Below, piece after piece: positions 33,989 to 42,638 of a stretch of 64,000 bases of DNA (the first letter of the stretch is position 1; the number at the start of each line of letters is the position of its first letter). The notes below the pieces were generated by a model, which was not told where the DNA came from, did not search any database, and saw only the letters and a list, made by a program, of their open reading frames with translations. The stretch comes from HGM04593 sp045647745 (GTDB lineage: Bacteria > Bacteroidota > Bacteroidia > Bacteroidales > Bacteroidaceae), in the NCBI GenBank assembly GCA_045647745.1, contig JAZRMQ010000047.1, positions 1-64,000 on the forward strand, read 5' to 3'. A program made the translations under genes and the position numbers.

Positions 33989-36895
33989 TTATTCTACTGA
34001 AATTTTATATGCCTTTGTCTTGTTGCTGTCGTTGGTGATTACAATGTATAATCCTTGTTGTAACTCTTTTGCTGATAAGCGGCTACCTTCGCCCTTCTTT
34101 ACCTCTCGGCCATCGGCCGTGTAAATGATGATTGACTTTGTGTCATTGCTGCAGATAATCTCTCCGTTGATGAATTTAAAATTATCATTCTCGTCACCGA
34201 TATTCTCAATAGCGCTCTCGCTGCCTTTCTTAACGATGTTCACTGTGTAGCTCTCATTGTTGGCAACATTTTTGGCCTCGAGGCGGTTGTCCGAGACAAC
34301 GAGATAGCTCACCTTATCGTCCTTTACGGCCGATTGTGTCCATTGGATTGACCACAAATTTCCCATCTGTGTCAATAGGTAGGTGTTCCAGTCGGGATAA
34401 TATTGATTTGTGCCGAACACACCATATTCATTGAGATATCTGTTGTCGGCGTTGCTTGTTATCTTGTAGCAATTTTGGCCGTTGGCGTCGGTGGCAATCT
34501 TCCACTCTTGTGCAACAGTGGGCTTGTCGGTTGCAACGAATGTCGGTGTGCCGCCAGAGCCTTTTATGTTGTTGTTTGTTAGGTAGCGGTTGCCGTCGAG
34601 GATGTAATAAACATCGTCGCTGTTGATAAAAGGCTCTTTTGCTGCTCCACCCAATGGGACAATGTCAAAAATGTATTTTTCGGGCAGTGCTGTCGAGTTG
34701 CCTTTCTGTATCTCGGAGTTGCTTACAGTCCAGAATGCTGTGCCGGCACTGCCGCTATTTCTGATGGCGTACTTGCCGTTGGCCAGCAAGGTAATCTCGT
34801 ATGTGTGCCAGATTGCCTCGTATGGGTTTGTGTTGTCGCTGACTGTGAAGCTACCGTTTTCGTTAAGATAGCGGTTGTCCTCAAGGTTTACAATCTTGTA
34901 ACGGTTGGTGGCCGGGTCGACGCTAATCTTCCACTCTTGTTTCTGGGGGCGTATATTGTCCAACTCTTTTTGGAAGAGAGGCTTGCTTCCCGCGGTTTTT
35001 GGCTTTGTGTTTGTGAGATATTGGCCGTTGTAAATAATCTTGTATGTTCCATTTTCAAGAACCTGTGCAGGGAAAACGTCTGTGCGGTAGTCATATACCT
35101 CCTTGTATCTTGTAATCAATATTCCAACATTTTCCTTGATAAATGGCTCCACGTGTAATGTGGCAGCAACCGGTGATGCTATTTTTAATGAGCCGTGGAA
35201 GTCTCGTGAACGCAGTGCATTCTGCGCCTCGGTAAACTCAATGTAGCGCAAGTAACTGTTGACAAAGCTGTCGGGGTTCTCGGCAAGCAACGCATTGTTC
35301 ATCTCTACCAGTGAAACGCCTCGCAAGCCAATATATTCAAAGCACTTTATCCACGGTTCAATCTCTTGGGTGAGTGCTGGCGCCTCGTCGGTAGTAGCGA
35401 GTTTGCGGGCTACTGAAACAAATTTATCAAACTGCGCACCGATGGCAGCGTATGCACTATTGTAGTCGCCGGCAGCTATTTTTTCGTCGTATTGCTGCTT
35501 TGCTTTTACAAATTCAGGCGATTCGTTTGTGCGACGCAAGCCGTGTGTGTTTGCTCCAAGGTCTACATTGTTCTCGCAGAAGAAACGGAATTCTGCGGTG
35601 CTCTTTGGCATAATATATTCGATGGCTGCCTCCCACGATTTATCGGCATTGTATGCCGGCATATTCCAAGTGTAGTCACCGATGCTGAAGAGTGAGACTT
35701 TTGAAGCCTCGGCATACTCCATCGGGTTTGAGACAAAGCCCGAGAGCATATTGGCAATGGTCAGGTCGTTGCCGTATGTGGGGCCCATCAAAATGTGGTT
35801 GATGCAGTAGTCGCTTACGGGGTAGTTGAGCCAAATGTAAGCCTTGCGCTTGATTTGGTTGTTTATCCACTCCATATCACCGTAGTTAATCATATCAACG
35901 ACACTGTTTCCTGTCCACATCACATTAATGTCGCTGTCCATTATTGTGCCGAGCGCCGGCAGGTAAACGCTGTTTGCCCAACCGCGGTTGTATTGTGTGG
36001 GGCATATAGTGAGTGGCTTTACATCGGGGTAGCTCTTTTTAAGCTCTGCAGCAATGTAGTTCATCAGCTCGGCTTGTTCATCGCCGTGTGAGCCGTCGTC
36101 GTTCCAAAGGTCGTCCCAGAATACAGCAAAGCTTCTCACGCCAAGCTCGCACATTGCTTTCAGCTTGTTCACGATGTTTGCCCTGTCGGTGTTGTTCCAC
36201 TGTATATCCTCGCCCGGGTGGATTGCCCACATAAACTCTATTTTGTTGGCTTTTGCCACGTTTACATACTCTTTGATTTTATTGCCAAGCTCGGCCGGGT
36301 ACTCTTCGCGCCATTTACTCTTGTGATAAGCATCATCTTTTGGGCCGTAGATGTAAACATTCATCTTCTGTCGGCCAAACAATTCAAAGAGTCCCAAACG
36401 GTCGGCCTCGCTGTAGGGGTTGCCATAGTAACCCTCTACCAGTCCGCGCTGTGGAACGCTGGGGTAGTCGGTGATTGTGACGCACATTACGTTGGGCTGG
36501 GAGGCTATCTGAATGAATGTCTGTACGCCGTAGTATGTGCCCGATTCATCATTGCCGGCAATTACAACCTCATTCTTGCTCACGTTGAGATAGTAACCCT
36601 CGGCCTTTTGAGGAATTAGGTTTTCGTAGGCGGCAACGGCAGCGTCTCCGCGCTCTCCAATAATAAGTTTTACGGTGCCGTCGGTTGTGTTGTAACTCTT
36701 TTTGAACAGATTGACGGCGTCTTTGTCGGCCTCTTTCTCGCCGGTAATGTTGTAGCTTGCACTGCTTTCAAAAGCAATCTCATTGCTCCAATTTGTACTC
36801 TGTGGAACGGGGTATACTTTTACCTCTTGTGCATTAACGCTTAGTGTGGTTGCGGCTAAAAATAGTGCGGAAAGCCAGGAAGATAAATTTTTCAT
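33989..36895 (-). CDS. Secreted GH84 beta-N-acetylglucosaminidase with T9SS tail
   Basis: A 968-aa secreted enzyme. A signal peptide (LFLAATTLSVNAQ) is followed by a GH20b-like N-terminal domain (25-145) and the GH84 barrel (about 150-430). The catalytic Asp pair is in FAVFWDDLWND (Asp261, Asp262), equivalent to the pair of the Bacteroides O-GlcNAcase BtGH84; substrate assistance by the N-acetyl group is the known mechanism. After a helical region, two related beta-trefoil-like (ricin type) repeats occur at about 620-740 and 765-890, each with an NRYLN(E)-type motif and a QEWKI motif. The last 75 residues are a T9SS type A sorting domain (IIIYTADGREVKKGEGSRL, ELQQGLYIVI). It likely removes GlcNAc from host glycans or murein at the cell surface. 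Confidence 0.92.
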   Translation of the reverse strand: MKNLSSWLSALFLAATTLSVNAQEVKVYPVPQSTNWSNEIAFESSASYNITGEKEADKDAVNLFKKSYNTTDGTVKLIIGERGDAAVAAYENLIPQKAEGYYLNVSKNEVVIAGNDESGTYYGVQTFIQIASQPNVMCVTITDYPSVPQRGLVEGYYGNPYSEADRLGLFELFGRQKMNVYIYGPKDDAYHKSKWREEYPAELGNKIKEYVNVAKANKIEFMWAIHPGEDIQWNNTDRANIVNKLKAMCELGVRSFAVFWDDLWNDDGSHGDEQAELMNYIAAELKKSYPDVKPLTICPTQYNRGWANSVYLPALGTIMDSDINVMWTGNSVVDMINYGDMEWINNQIKRKAYIWLNYPVSDYCINHILMGPTYGNDLTIANMLSGFVSNPMEYAEASKVSLFSIGDYTWNMPAYNADKSWEAAIEYIMPKSTAEFRFFCENNVDLGANTHGLRRTNESPEFVKAKQQYDEKIAAGDYNSAYAAIGAQFDKFVSVARKLATTDEAPALTQEIEPWIKCFEYIGLRGVSLVEMNNALLAENPDSFVNSYLRYIEFTEAQNALRSRDFHGSLKIASPVAATLHVEPFIKENVGILITRYKEVYDYRTDVFPAQVLENGTYKIIYNGQYLTNTKPKTAGSKPLFQKELDNIRPQKQEWKISVDPATNRYKIVNLEDNRYLNENGSFTVSDNTNPYEAIWHTYEITLLANGKYAIRNSGSAGTAFWTVSNSEIQKGNSTALPEKYIFDIVPLGGAAKEPFINSDDVYYILDGNRYLTNNNIKGSGGTPTFVATDKPTVAQEWKIATDANGQNCYKITSNADNRYLNEYGVFGTNQYYPDWNTYLLTQMGNLWSIQWTQSAVKDDKVSYLVVSDNRLEAKNVANNESYTVNIVKKGSESAIENIGDENDNFKFINGEIICSNDTKSIIIYTADGREVKKGEGSRLSAKELQQGLYIVITNDSNKTKAYKISVE

Positions 36896-36939
36896 ATAAT
36901 TGATTGGTTATAATATTCCATTGCTGTTACACAACAAAG

Positions 36940-36971
36940 CAAAAATAGGTATTTTGAGTGAAATAGACAAA
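36940..36971 (-). promoter_or_regulatory. Promoter for the GH84 gene
   Basis: Minus strand TATTTTTG (36940-36947) with TTTG 20 bp upstream (36968-36971). Consensus pair, leader about 40 nt. Confidence 0.7.
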
Positions 36972-36978
36972 TTTTTAT

Positions 36979-36986
36979 TATATTCG
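36979..36986 (+). promoter_or_regulatory. -7 box for surE-lpxB
   Basis: TATATTCG (variant), 29 nt before the surE ATG, with TTTG at 36953-36956 (22-bp spacing). It overlaps the divergent GH84 promoter region. Confidence 0.5.
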
Positions 36987-37014
36987 CGTCGTTAAGTTTA
37001 AATAGGATGTTGTT

Positions 37015-37776
37015 ATGAGCGAAAAACCGTTAATATTGGTTTCTAATGATGATGGCTATTTTGCCAAAGGTATCAACTGCCTTGCGAGGGTGCTTATGGA
37101 GTTTGGTGACGTTGTGGTTGTTGCGCCGCATACCGGTCGTTCGGGAAAGGGTTGCGCTATCACAAGTGAGGTACCTTTGAAGGTTGAACTTGTTGCCTCG
37201 GAACCGGGCTTGAAAATATATTCTTGCACCGGAACGCCTTGCGATTGTGTAAAGGTGGCTTGTCACAGCATTCTTGAGCGTCGCCCCGACCTTGTTGTCG
37301 GTGGCATCAATCACGGCGATAATTCGGCTGTCAATGCACACTATTCGGGCACGATGGGTATTGTGCTCGAGGGGTGTATGAAAGGGATACCATCGGTGGC
37401 TTTTTCGCTCTGTTCCCACGCTCCCGACGCTGATTTTTCTCCCACGTACGATGTCGTTCGCAGGGTTGTTGCTGCTGTGCTCGAACGTGGGTTGCCAGTG
37501 GGCAGTTGCTTGAATGTTAATTTCCCTAATTCATCATCTTATGCCGGCGTAAAGGTTTGTCGTCAGGCGATGGGGCGTTGGATAAATGAGTGGGAGTCGC
37601 ACAATCATCCGCGTGGCGGCGAGTGGTGGTGGTTGACAGGAGAGTTTGTCATTGAGGATAATGATCCGTCGGCCGATCGTGTGGCTCTTGACAATAATTA
37701 TGTCTCAATCACTCCAACAACAATAGATATGACAGATTATCGTCTGCTCGACGAGATGAAAAAGTGGAATCTTTGA
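37015..37776 (+). CDS. surE: 5'/3'-nucleotidase SurE
   Basis: A 253-aa stationary-phase survival phosphatase that removes phosphate from nucleoside monophosphates with a divalent metal. The metal site motif NDDG is at residues 11-14, the nucleotide region APHTGRSGKGCAIT follows, and GGINHGDNSAVNAHYSGTMG (96-115) closes the site. The C-terminal swap region has SITPTTIDMTDY. Cytoplasmic. It lies 15 bp upstream of lpxB, as often in Bacteroidota. Confidence 0.96.
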   Translation: MSEKPLILVSNDDGYFAKGINCLARVLMEFGDVVVVAPHTGRSGKGCAITSEVPLKVELVASEPGLKIYSCTGTPCDCVKVACHSILERRPDLVVGGINHGDNSAVNAHYSGTMGIVLEGCMKGIPSVAFSLCSHAPDADFSPTYDVVRRVVAAVLERGLPVGSCLNVNFPNSSSYAGVKVCRQAMGRWINEWESHNHPRGGEWWWLTGEFVIEDNDPSADRVALDNNYVSITPTTIDMTDYRLLDEMKKWNL

Positions 37777-37791
37777 CAAGAATCAGGGTTT

Positions 37792-38934
37792 ATGAAATAT
37801 TATCTCATAGTTGGCGAGGCTTCGGGTGATTTGCACGCCTCGAATTTGATGAAATCTATAAAGGCTTTAGACAAGAGTGCCGAGTTTCGTTTCTTTGGTG
37901 GCGATTTGATGTCGGCTGTAGGTGGCACCCGTGTTAAGCACTATCGTGAACTTGCATATATGGGCTTTATTCCTGTCCTGCTGCATTTGAGAACGATATT
38001 TGCCAATATGAGAATTTGTAAAAAAGATGTCGAGGAGTGGGCTCCCGACGCTCTGATACTTGTCGATTATCCCGGTTTTAACCTCTCTATTGCCGAGTAT
38101 ATTCACAAAAACACCAAAATCCCTGTATATTACTATATCTCACCTAAAATTTGGGCGTGGAAAGAGTATCGCATAAAGAATATCAAGCGCGACGTTGATG
38201 AACTCTTTTCTATTTTGCCTTTTGAGATTGATTTCTTTGAGAAGAAACATAATTACAAAATAAATTATGTGGGCAATCCTTGTGTCGATGCGGTCGATGA
38301 TTTTAAGCGTAACAGGGCTCTGTCGCGTGCGACTTTTATTGAGCAGAATAATTTGACGGATAAGCCTATTGTGGCGTTGCTTGCCGGCAGCCGCAAACAA
38401 GAGATTAAGGCCAATTTGCCACTTATGATTGAGGCGGTGAAACAATTCCCCGGTTACCAGCCTGTCGTGGCCGGAGCTCCGGGCATTGACAAGGATTTTT
38501 ATGCTCCCTTTCTCACTGCTGATGTAAAAATTGTCTTTGGGCAGACTTACGATATTCTCAATAATTCTCACGCGGCATTGGTTACATCGGGAACAGCAAC
38601 TCTTGAAACGGCGTTGTTTAATGTGCCTCAGGTGGTGTGTTACGCAACACCTATGGCTCGCCTCTATTCGTGGCTGAAAAAACGTTTCTTAAAGGTGAAA
38701 TTTGTTTCGCTTGTTAATCTTGTGGCCGACAAGGAGGTTGTGCGTGAGCTTATTGCCGCAGATATGACGCTGCAGAATATTAAAGATGAGCTTGGCCGAC
38801 TATTGCCCTGTGATAGCAAAGAAAGAACGGCTATGCTCAATGAGTATAGCCGTATGATGGAGATTCTTGGCAAGCCGGGTGCATCGGGGCGTGCCGCTGA
38901 AAAGATTGTCTCTCTGCTGTCAGAAAAAGGTTAA
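37792..38934 (+). CDS. lpxB: Lipid-A-disaccharide synthase
   Basis: A 380-aa GT19 glycosyltransferase that joins UDP-diacylglucosamine and lipid X to lipid A disaccharide at the inner membrane. Motifs: YLIVGEASGDLHASNLM (3-19), YYISPKIWAWKEYR, VGNPCVD, LLAGSRKQEI and SGTATLETALFNVPQVVCY. Normal length. Its stop codon overlaps that of convergent cdsA by 3 bp, with no terminator hairpin between. Confidence 0.96.
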   Translation: MKYYLIVGEASGDLHASNLMKSIKALDKSAEFRFFGGDLMSAVGGTRVKHYRELAYMGFIPVLLHLRTIFANMRICKKDVEEWAPDALILVDYPGFNLSIAEYIHKNTKIPVYYYISPKIWAWKEYRIKNIKRDVDELFSILPFEIDFFEKKHNYKINYVGNPCVDAVDDFKRNRALSRATFIEQNNLTDKPIVALLAGSRKQEIKANLPLMIEAVKQFPGYQPVVAGAPGIDKDFYAPFLTADVKIVFGQTYDILNNSHAALVTSGTATLETALFNVPQVVCYATPMARLYSWLKKRFLKVKFVSLVNLVADKEVVRELIAADMTLQNIKDELGRLLPCDSKERTAMLNEYSRMMEILGKPGASGRAAEKIVSLLSEKG

Positions 38935-39767
38935 AGAATACCTATAAAAGCCAAATAGACAATTACGCAGGGTATTGCAAAAAGGGTGCTGTCGAAACGG
39001 TCTAGCAGGCCTCCGTGTCCGGGAAGGAAATTACCCGAATCCTTAATCTGCATTTCACGCTTCATACTCGATTCTATGAGGTCGCCTAATGTGCCCGAAA
39101 CAACAACTACCACAGCCATACCAATCCACTGCCAAATATTCATTATATCAAAGAATTGCGCCATCACGGCTCCTGCTCCAATGGCAACAGCAACGCCGCC
39201 AAAAAGTCCTTCCCAAGTCTTTTTGGGCGATATGCGCTCGAACATCTTGTGACGTCCAATGAGGCAACCAATGCAGTATGCTCCGCTGTCGTTGCACCAT
39301 ATAAAAATGAATATTGACAGTGGGAACAACCAGTAGTAGGTCTCTCCCTCGGGTGCTCCGGCCGTGGATAGTATCTGTAGCAAAGAGAATGGCAGTGCTA
39401 CATAAATTTGCGTCAGCATAAAATAGGCAAGATTTTCAATGTTGTTGCCCTTCTTAGAGAATGAAATACCAACAATTGTGCATAGGATTGCTATCATATA
39501 TGGAGCAAAGACCAATAGTGCCGGCAGTTTCCCATTGTGGGCTGTAAGCGCGAATGCTACATATAGCAGAACACTGCACATAAATGCTACAAAGGGGTTG
39601 AATGACGCGTTCTTGTGTTGTCGCAATAATGTTGAGAATTCATTTACAGCCAAGGCCATAAAGACAAGAAATAGTGGCCTGAATGTGTTGAATCCACAAA
39701 GTATTGAGCCAATAAGGATACCTGCAAACAACGCTCCGCTAAGTGTGCGCACAATAAATTTTTTCAT
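38931..39767 (-). CDS. cdsA: Phosphatidate cytidylyltransferase
   Basis: A 278-aa inner-membrane enzyme making CDP-diacylglycerol from phosphatidate and CTP, the branch point for phospholipids. About seven hydrophobic segments. The C-terminal signature is complete: GTLGDLIESSMKRE then IKDSGNFLPGHGGLLDRFDS, with the HGG and DR metal-binding residues. It lies 49 bp downstream of ftsH in the rsfS-ftsH-cdsA unit. Confidence 0.96.
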   Translation of the reverse strand: MKKFIVRTLSGALFAGILIGSILCGFNTFRPLFLVFMALAVNEFSTLLRQHKNASFNPFVAFMCSVLLYVAFALTAHNGKLPALLVFAPYMIAILCTIVGISFSKKGNNIENLAYFMLTQIYVALPFSLLQILSTAGAPEGETYYWLFPLSIFIFIWCNDSGAYCIGCLIGRHKMFERISPKKTWEGLFGGVAVAIGAGAVMAQFFDIMNIWQWIGMAVVVVVSGTLGDLIESSMKREMQIKDSGNFLPGHGGLLDRFDSTLFAIPCVIVYLAFIGIL

Positions 39768-39816
39768 ATTGCCTTATTTTATGGTTGTGTTATATGTTTA
39801 CTGAAAACAGTTTTTT

Positions 39817-41784
39817 TTATTCCTCAACAATAGTATCTTGCTCTTCCTCTGCAATAACCTCAAACTCTTTGTTCTTCTCCTTGTTATTTGCATCAAAAAT
39901 CTCTTCGCTACGTGAGGCCCAAGGGCGTTTGCCAAAAATCTTCTCTACATCCTCGGCGAAAATCACCTCTCTCTCTATGAGTATTTTAGCAAGCTCTGCG
40001 TGTCCCTCTTTGTGTTCGCGCAATAGCTCTTTAGCTCTCTCATACTGCTCTTTAATCATTTTGTGAACCTCGGAGTCTATTGTCTCGGCTGTTTTTTCGC
40101 TATAAGGGCGAGTGAAAGAGTATTCCTGATTGTTATAATAGCACAGGTTCGAGAGATTGTCGCTCATTCCTGCGTATGCAACCATTGCGTATGCCTGCTT
40201 TGTCACACGTTCAAGGTCGTTCATCGCTCCGGTAGAAATGTGCCCAATAAAACACTCTTCGGCAGCGCGACCACCAAGGGTTGAGCACATCTCGTCGAGC
40301 ATCTGCTCTTTTGTGGTTATTTGACGCTCCTCGGGCATATACCACGCTGCTCCGAGCGCTCTTCCGCGCGGAACGATTGTTACTTTAATAAGTGGGTTGG
40401 CGTGCTCAAGGAACCACGATATTGTTGCGTGGCCGGCTTCGTGTATTGCGATAGCCTCTTTCTCCTTTTGTGTCATCACCTTGGTCTTTTTCTCGAGTCC
40501 GCCGATTATGCGGTCGATGGCGTCAAGAAAATCTTGTTTGTCGACGGCCTTCTTCTTGTTGCGTGCAGCTATAAGTGCAGCCTCGTTGCAGACATTGGCA
40601 ATATCAGCACCCGAGAAGCCCGGTGTCTGTCGTGCCAATGTGTCAACCTCTATCGATGGGTCGAGCTTCAGCGGACGCAGATGCACTCCAAATACCTCTT
40701 TGCGCTCGTTGAGGTCGGGCAGGTCTACGTGAATTTGTCTGTCGAAACGACCGGCGCGCAACAAAGCCTTGTCAAGAATATCGGCGCGGTTGGTTGCTGC
40801 AATGACAATAATTCCGCTGTTTGTGCCGAATCCGTCCATCTCGGTCAATAGCTGGTTGAGCGTGTTCTCACGCTCGTCGTTTCCGCCCATTGACGGGTTT
40901 TTTCCGCGTGCGCGTCCAACAGCATCTATCTCATCTATAAATATTATACAAGGGGACTTCTCTTTGGCCTGACGGAAGAGGTCGCGCACGCGCGATGCTC
41001 CCACACCAACAAACATCTCAACAAAATCGGAACCCGACATTGAGAAGAATGGTACATTAGCCTCTCCTGCAACAGCCTTGGCCAGCAGGGTTTTACCGGT
41101 TCCCGGAGGGCCAATGAGTAGCGCTCCTTTGGGGATTTTACCTCCAAGCTCGGTGTACATTTGTGGGTTCTTCAAAAAGTCTACAATTTCTTGAACCTCC
41201 TGCTTTGCGCCCTCTTGTCCTGCTACATCTTTGAATGTGATGCGTGTGGCGCTGTTCTCTTTGTCGAACAGCTTGGCTTGTGACTTCCCGACGTTGAACA
41301 CACCGCCTTGTCCGCCACCGCCACCGCTCATACGGCGCATCAAGAATATCCAAACAAATATCAGGGCGATGAAAGGAACGATGTTCCAGAATAGGTCACC
41401 CCAGAAATTCTTTTGCTCCTGATAGGTCACTACTCCTTTGAATTTACCCTCTTCGCTCTCTCTTTGTTGGCGTATAAAATTGTCGAAATTATCAATAGAA
41501 CCGATAGTCGTCTCCACTCTCAAGCGCGAGCCGTTGGGCAACGGCTTGTCGGTAACCTTGGTGACAGAGTCTTGGAGTATATATGCCTCGAGTAGTCTGT
41601 TGTTGATAACAGAAATCTCCTCTACGTATCCGTTTTTGATATAATCCTCAACCTCGGTGTATGACTTTCTGAGCTGTTGGTTGGTGTTGCCATCGTCAAA
41701 AAGGTAGATGAACAAAAGTACACCGCCAATTATCGTATACAACCAAGTGAATGATATTTTAGGTATTTTACTGTTTTTTTTCAT
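39817..41784 (-). CDS. ftsH: ATP-dependent zinc metalloprotease FtsH
   Basis: A 655-aa inner-membrane AAA+ protease. Two transmembrane helices (about 14-29 and 132-150) enclose a periplasmic domain, followed by a Gly-rich linker (SGGGGGQGG). The AAA module has Walker A GPPGTGKT (225-232), Walker B IIFIDEIDAVG and the second region of homology ATNRADILDKALLRAGRFDR. The protease has HEAGH with two zinc His and catalytic Glu. The C-terminus is very acidic (EEEQDTIVEE). It degrades unassembled membrane proteins and regulators; in some bacteria it controls LPS synthesis, which is interesting beside lpxB. Confidence 0.97.
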   Translation of the reverse strand: MKKNSKIPKISFTWLYTIIGGVLLFIYLFDDGNTNQQLRKSYTEVEDYIKNGYVEEISVINNRLLEAYILQDSVTKVTDKPLPNGSRLRVETTIGSIDNFDNFIRQQRESEEGKFKGVVTYQEQKNFWGDLFWNIVPFIALIFVWIFLMRRMSGGGGGQGGVFNVGKSQAKLFDKENSATRITFKDVAGQEGAKQEVQEIVDFLKNPQMYTELGGKIPKGALLIGPPGTGKTLLAKAVAGEANVPFFSMSGSDFVEMFVGVGASRVRDLFRQAKEKSPCIIFIDEIDAVGRARGKNPSMGGNDERENTLNQLLTEMDGFGTNSGIIVIAATNRADILDKALLRAGRFDRQIHVDLPDLNERKEVFGVHLRPLKLDPSIEVDTLARQTPGFSGADIANVCNEAALIAARNKKKAVDKQDFLDAIDRIIGGLEKKTKVMTQKEKEAIAIHEAGHATISWFLEHANPLIKVTIVPRGRALGAAWYMPEERQITTKEQMLDEMCSTLGGRAAEECFIGHISTGAMNDLERVTKQAYAMVAYAGMSDNLSNLCYYNNQEYSFTRPYSEKTAETIDSEVHKMIKEQYERAKELLREHKEGHAELAKILIEREVIFAEDVEKIFGKRPWASRSEEIFDANNKEKNKEFEVIAEEEQDTIVEE

Positions 41785-41790
41785 TGTATG

Positions 41791-42162
41791 TTAGTCAATA
41801 TCCGGTATAGTTGTTAATGTGGCATCGGCCCAAAGGTGCTCGATATCATAGAACTTACGCACATCGGGCAGGAATATGTGTACCAGAATATCACCATAAT
41901 CCATTGCTACCCACTGCGAGTTGCGGAGTCCGTCAACGAAATAGGGCTTTTTCTTGCAGTTGATGCGTACGGTATCCTCAATGGAGTCTGTTATTGCGCT
42001 CACTTGGTTGGGTGAATTGCCTTGGCAAATCACAAAGTAGTCGCAAACGCTGTTCCCGAGCTTAACCATATCTACAACAACAATTTCTTTTCCCTTTTTG
42101 TCCTGTATTCCTTCTATTATTTGCTTGATGACATCTTGTGCCTCAATTGTCTCTGTCTGCAT
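41791..42162 (-). CDS. rsfS: Ribosome silencing factor RsfS
   Basis: A 123-aa protein that binds L14 on the large subunit and blocks subunit joining when nutrients are low. Core motif is VKLGNSVCDYFVICQGNSPNQVSAI (33-57, shown here in part) and the C-terminal VAMDYGDILVHIFLPDVRKFYDIEHLW region is complete (long motif at 85-111). First gene of the rsfS-ftsH-cdsA unit; 6 bp separate it from ftsH. Confidence 0.95.
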   Translation of the reverse strand: MQTETIEAQDVIKQIIEGIQDKKGKEIVVVDMVKLGNSVCDYFVICQGNSPNQVSAITDSIEDTVRINCKKKPYFVDGLRNSQWVAMDYGDILVHIFLPDVRKFYDIEHLWADATLTTIPDID

Positions 42163-42190
42163 ATTGTTTTATTTAGTTTGATGATTAGTG

Positions 42191-42198
42191 CAAAGATA
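42191..42198 (-). promoter_or_regulatory. -7 box for rsfS-ftsH-cdsA
   Basis: Minus strand TATCTTTG, exact TAnnTTTG, 28 nt before the rsfS start. TTTT lies 20 bp upstream as a degenerate -33. Confidence 0.55.
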
Positions 42199-42324
42199 TT
42201 CCTTATTTTGTCTATTTTAAAATAAAAACAGGTGCTTTTTAGTACTAAACACCGAAAAAAGAAAGTTTTTTTGTTTTTTTTAGCAAAAAAAAGGCGAAAA
42301 CATTTTTTTTATAGAAAAAAGTTG

Positions 42325-42332
42325 TACCTTTG
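42325..42332 (+). promoter_or_regulatory. -7 box for tRNA-Gln
   Basis: TACCTTTG, exact TAnnTTTG, 16 bp before the tRNA. The region upstream (42230-42320) is a run of A and T tracts with no gene. Confidence 0.65.
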
Positions 42333-42348
42333 CATCGCGTTTGAGCAT

Positions 42349-42419
42349 TGGGCTATGGTGTAATGGTAACACTGCAGATTCTGGTCCTGCCTTTCCTGGT
42401 TCGAGTCCGGGTAGCCCAA
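42349..42419 (+). tRNA. tRNA-Gln (anticodon CUG)
   Basis: A 71-nt cloverleaf. Acceptor TGGGCTA pairs fully with TAGCCCA. The D arm is GTGT/ACAC, the anticodon loop is TTCTGGT with CTG at 42381-42383, and the T arm is CCTGG/CCGGG with loop TTCGAGT. The first acceptor pair is U-A, as usual for tRNA-Gln. CCA is not encoded. The anticodon stem (GCAGA/CCTGC) has an A-C mismatch at the 31-39 position. It reads CAG codons. Confidence 0.95.
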
Positions 42420-42422
42420 CAG

Positions 42423-42452
42423 AGAGATTTCCGATTGGAAATCTCTTTTTTT
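42423..42452 (+). terminator. Terminator after tRNA-Gln
   Basis: AGAGATTTCC pairs with GGAAATCTCT over a GATT loop, followed by a T run. Canonical intrinsic terminator. Confidence 0.93.
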
Positions 42453-42580
42453 ATTGCCTGATTTTAGCTTGATAGATGGATTTGCAGGTGAGCCGCAAGT
42501 GTAACTCAACTTTTTGCGTTGGACTCAAAAGTTGCCGGTGAACGATAAAAATTCTATAATAATCTGATTGCGAAAATGCG
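42453..42580. other. Intergenic gap, no gene seen
   Basis: No open frame that looks coding. It contains a weak inverted repeat CAACTTTT/AAAAGTTG (about 42508-42535) and a TTGCG/CGCAA-type repeat near 42568-42582. Nothing else recognised. Confidence 0.5.
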
Positions 42581-42622
42581 AACAGACAATCCCGCAGTGA
42601 TGCCACTGCGGGATTGTCTGTT
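42581..42622 (-). terminator. Terminator after the thioredoxin lipoprotein gene
   Basis: Perfect 18-bp stem (42581-42598 with 42605-42622, core ATCCCGCAGT) with a 6-nt loop. It lies 16 bp beyond the stop codon on the leftward side. Confidence 0.85.
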
Positions 42623-42638
42623 TAATCAATTTAAGGTA

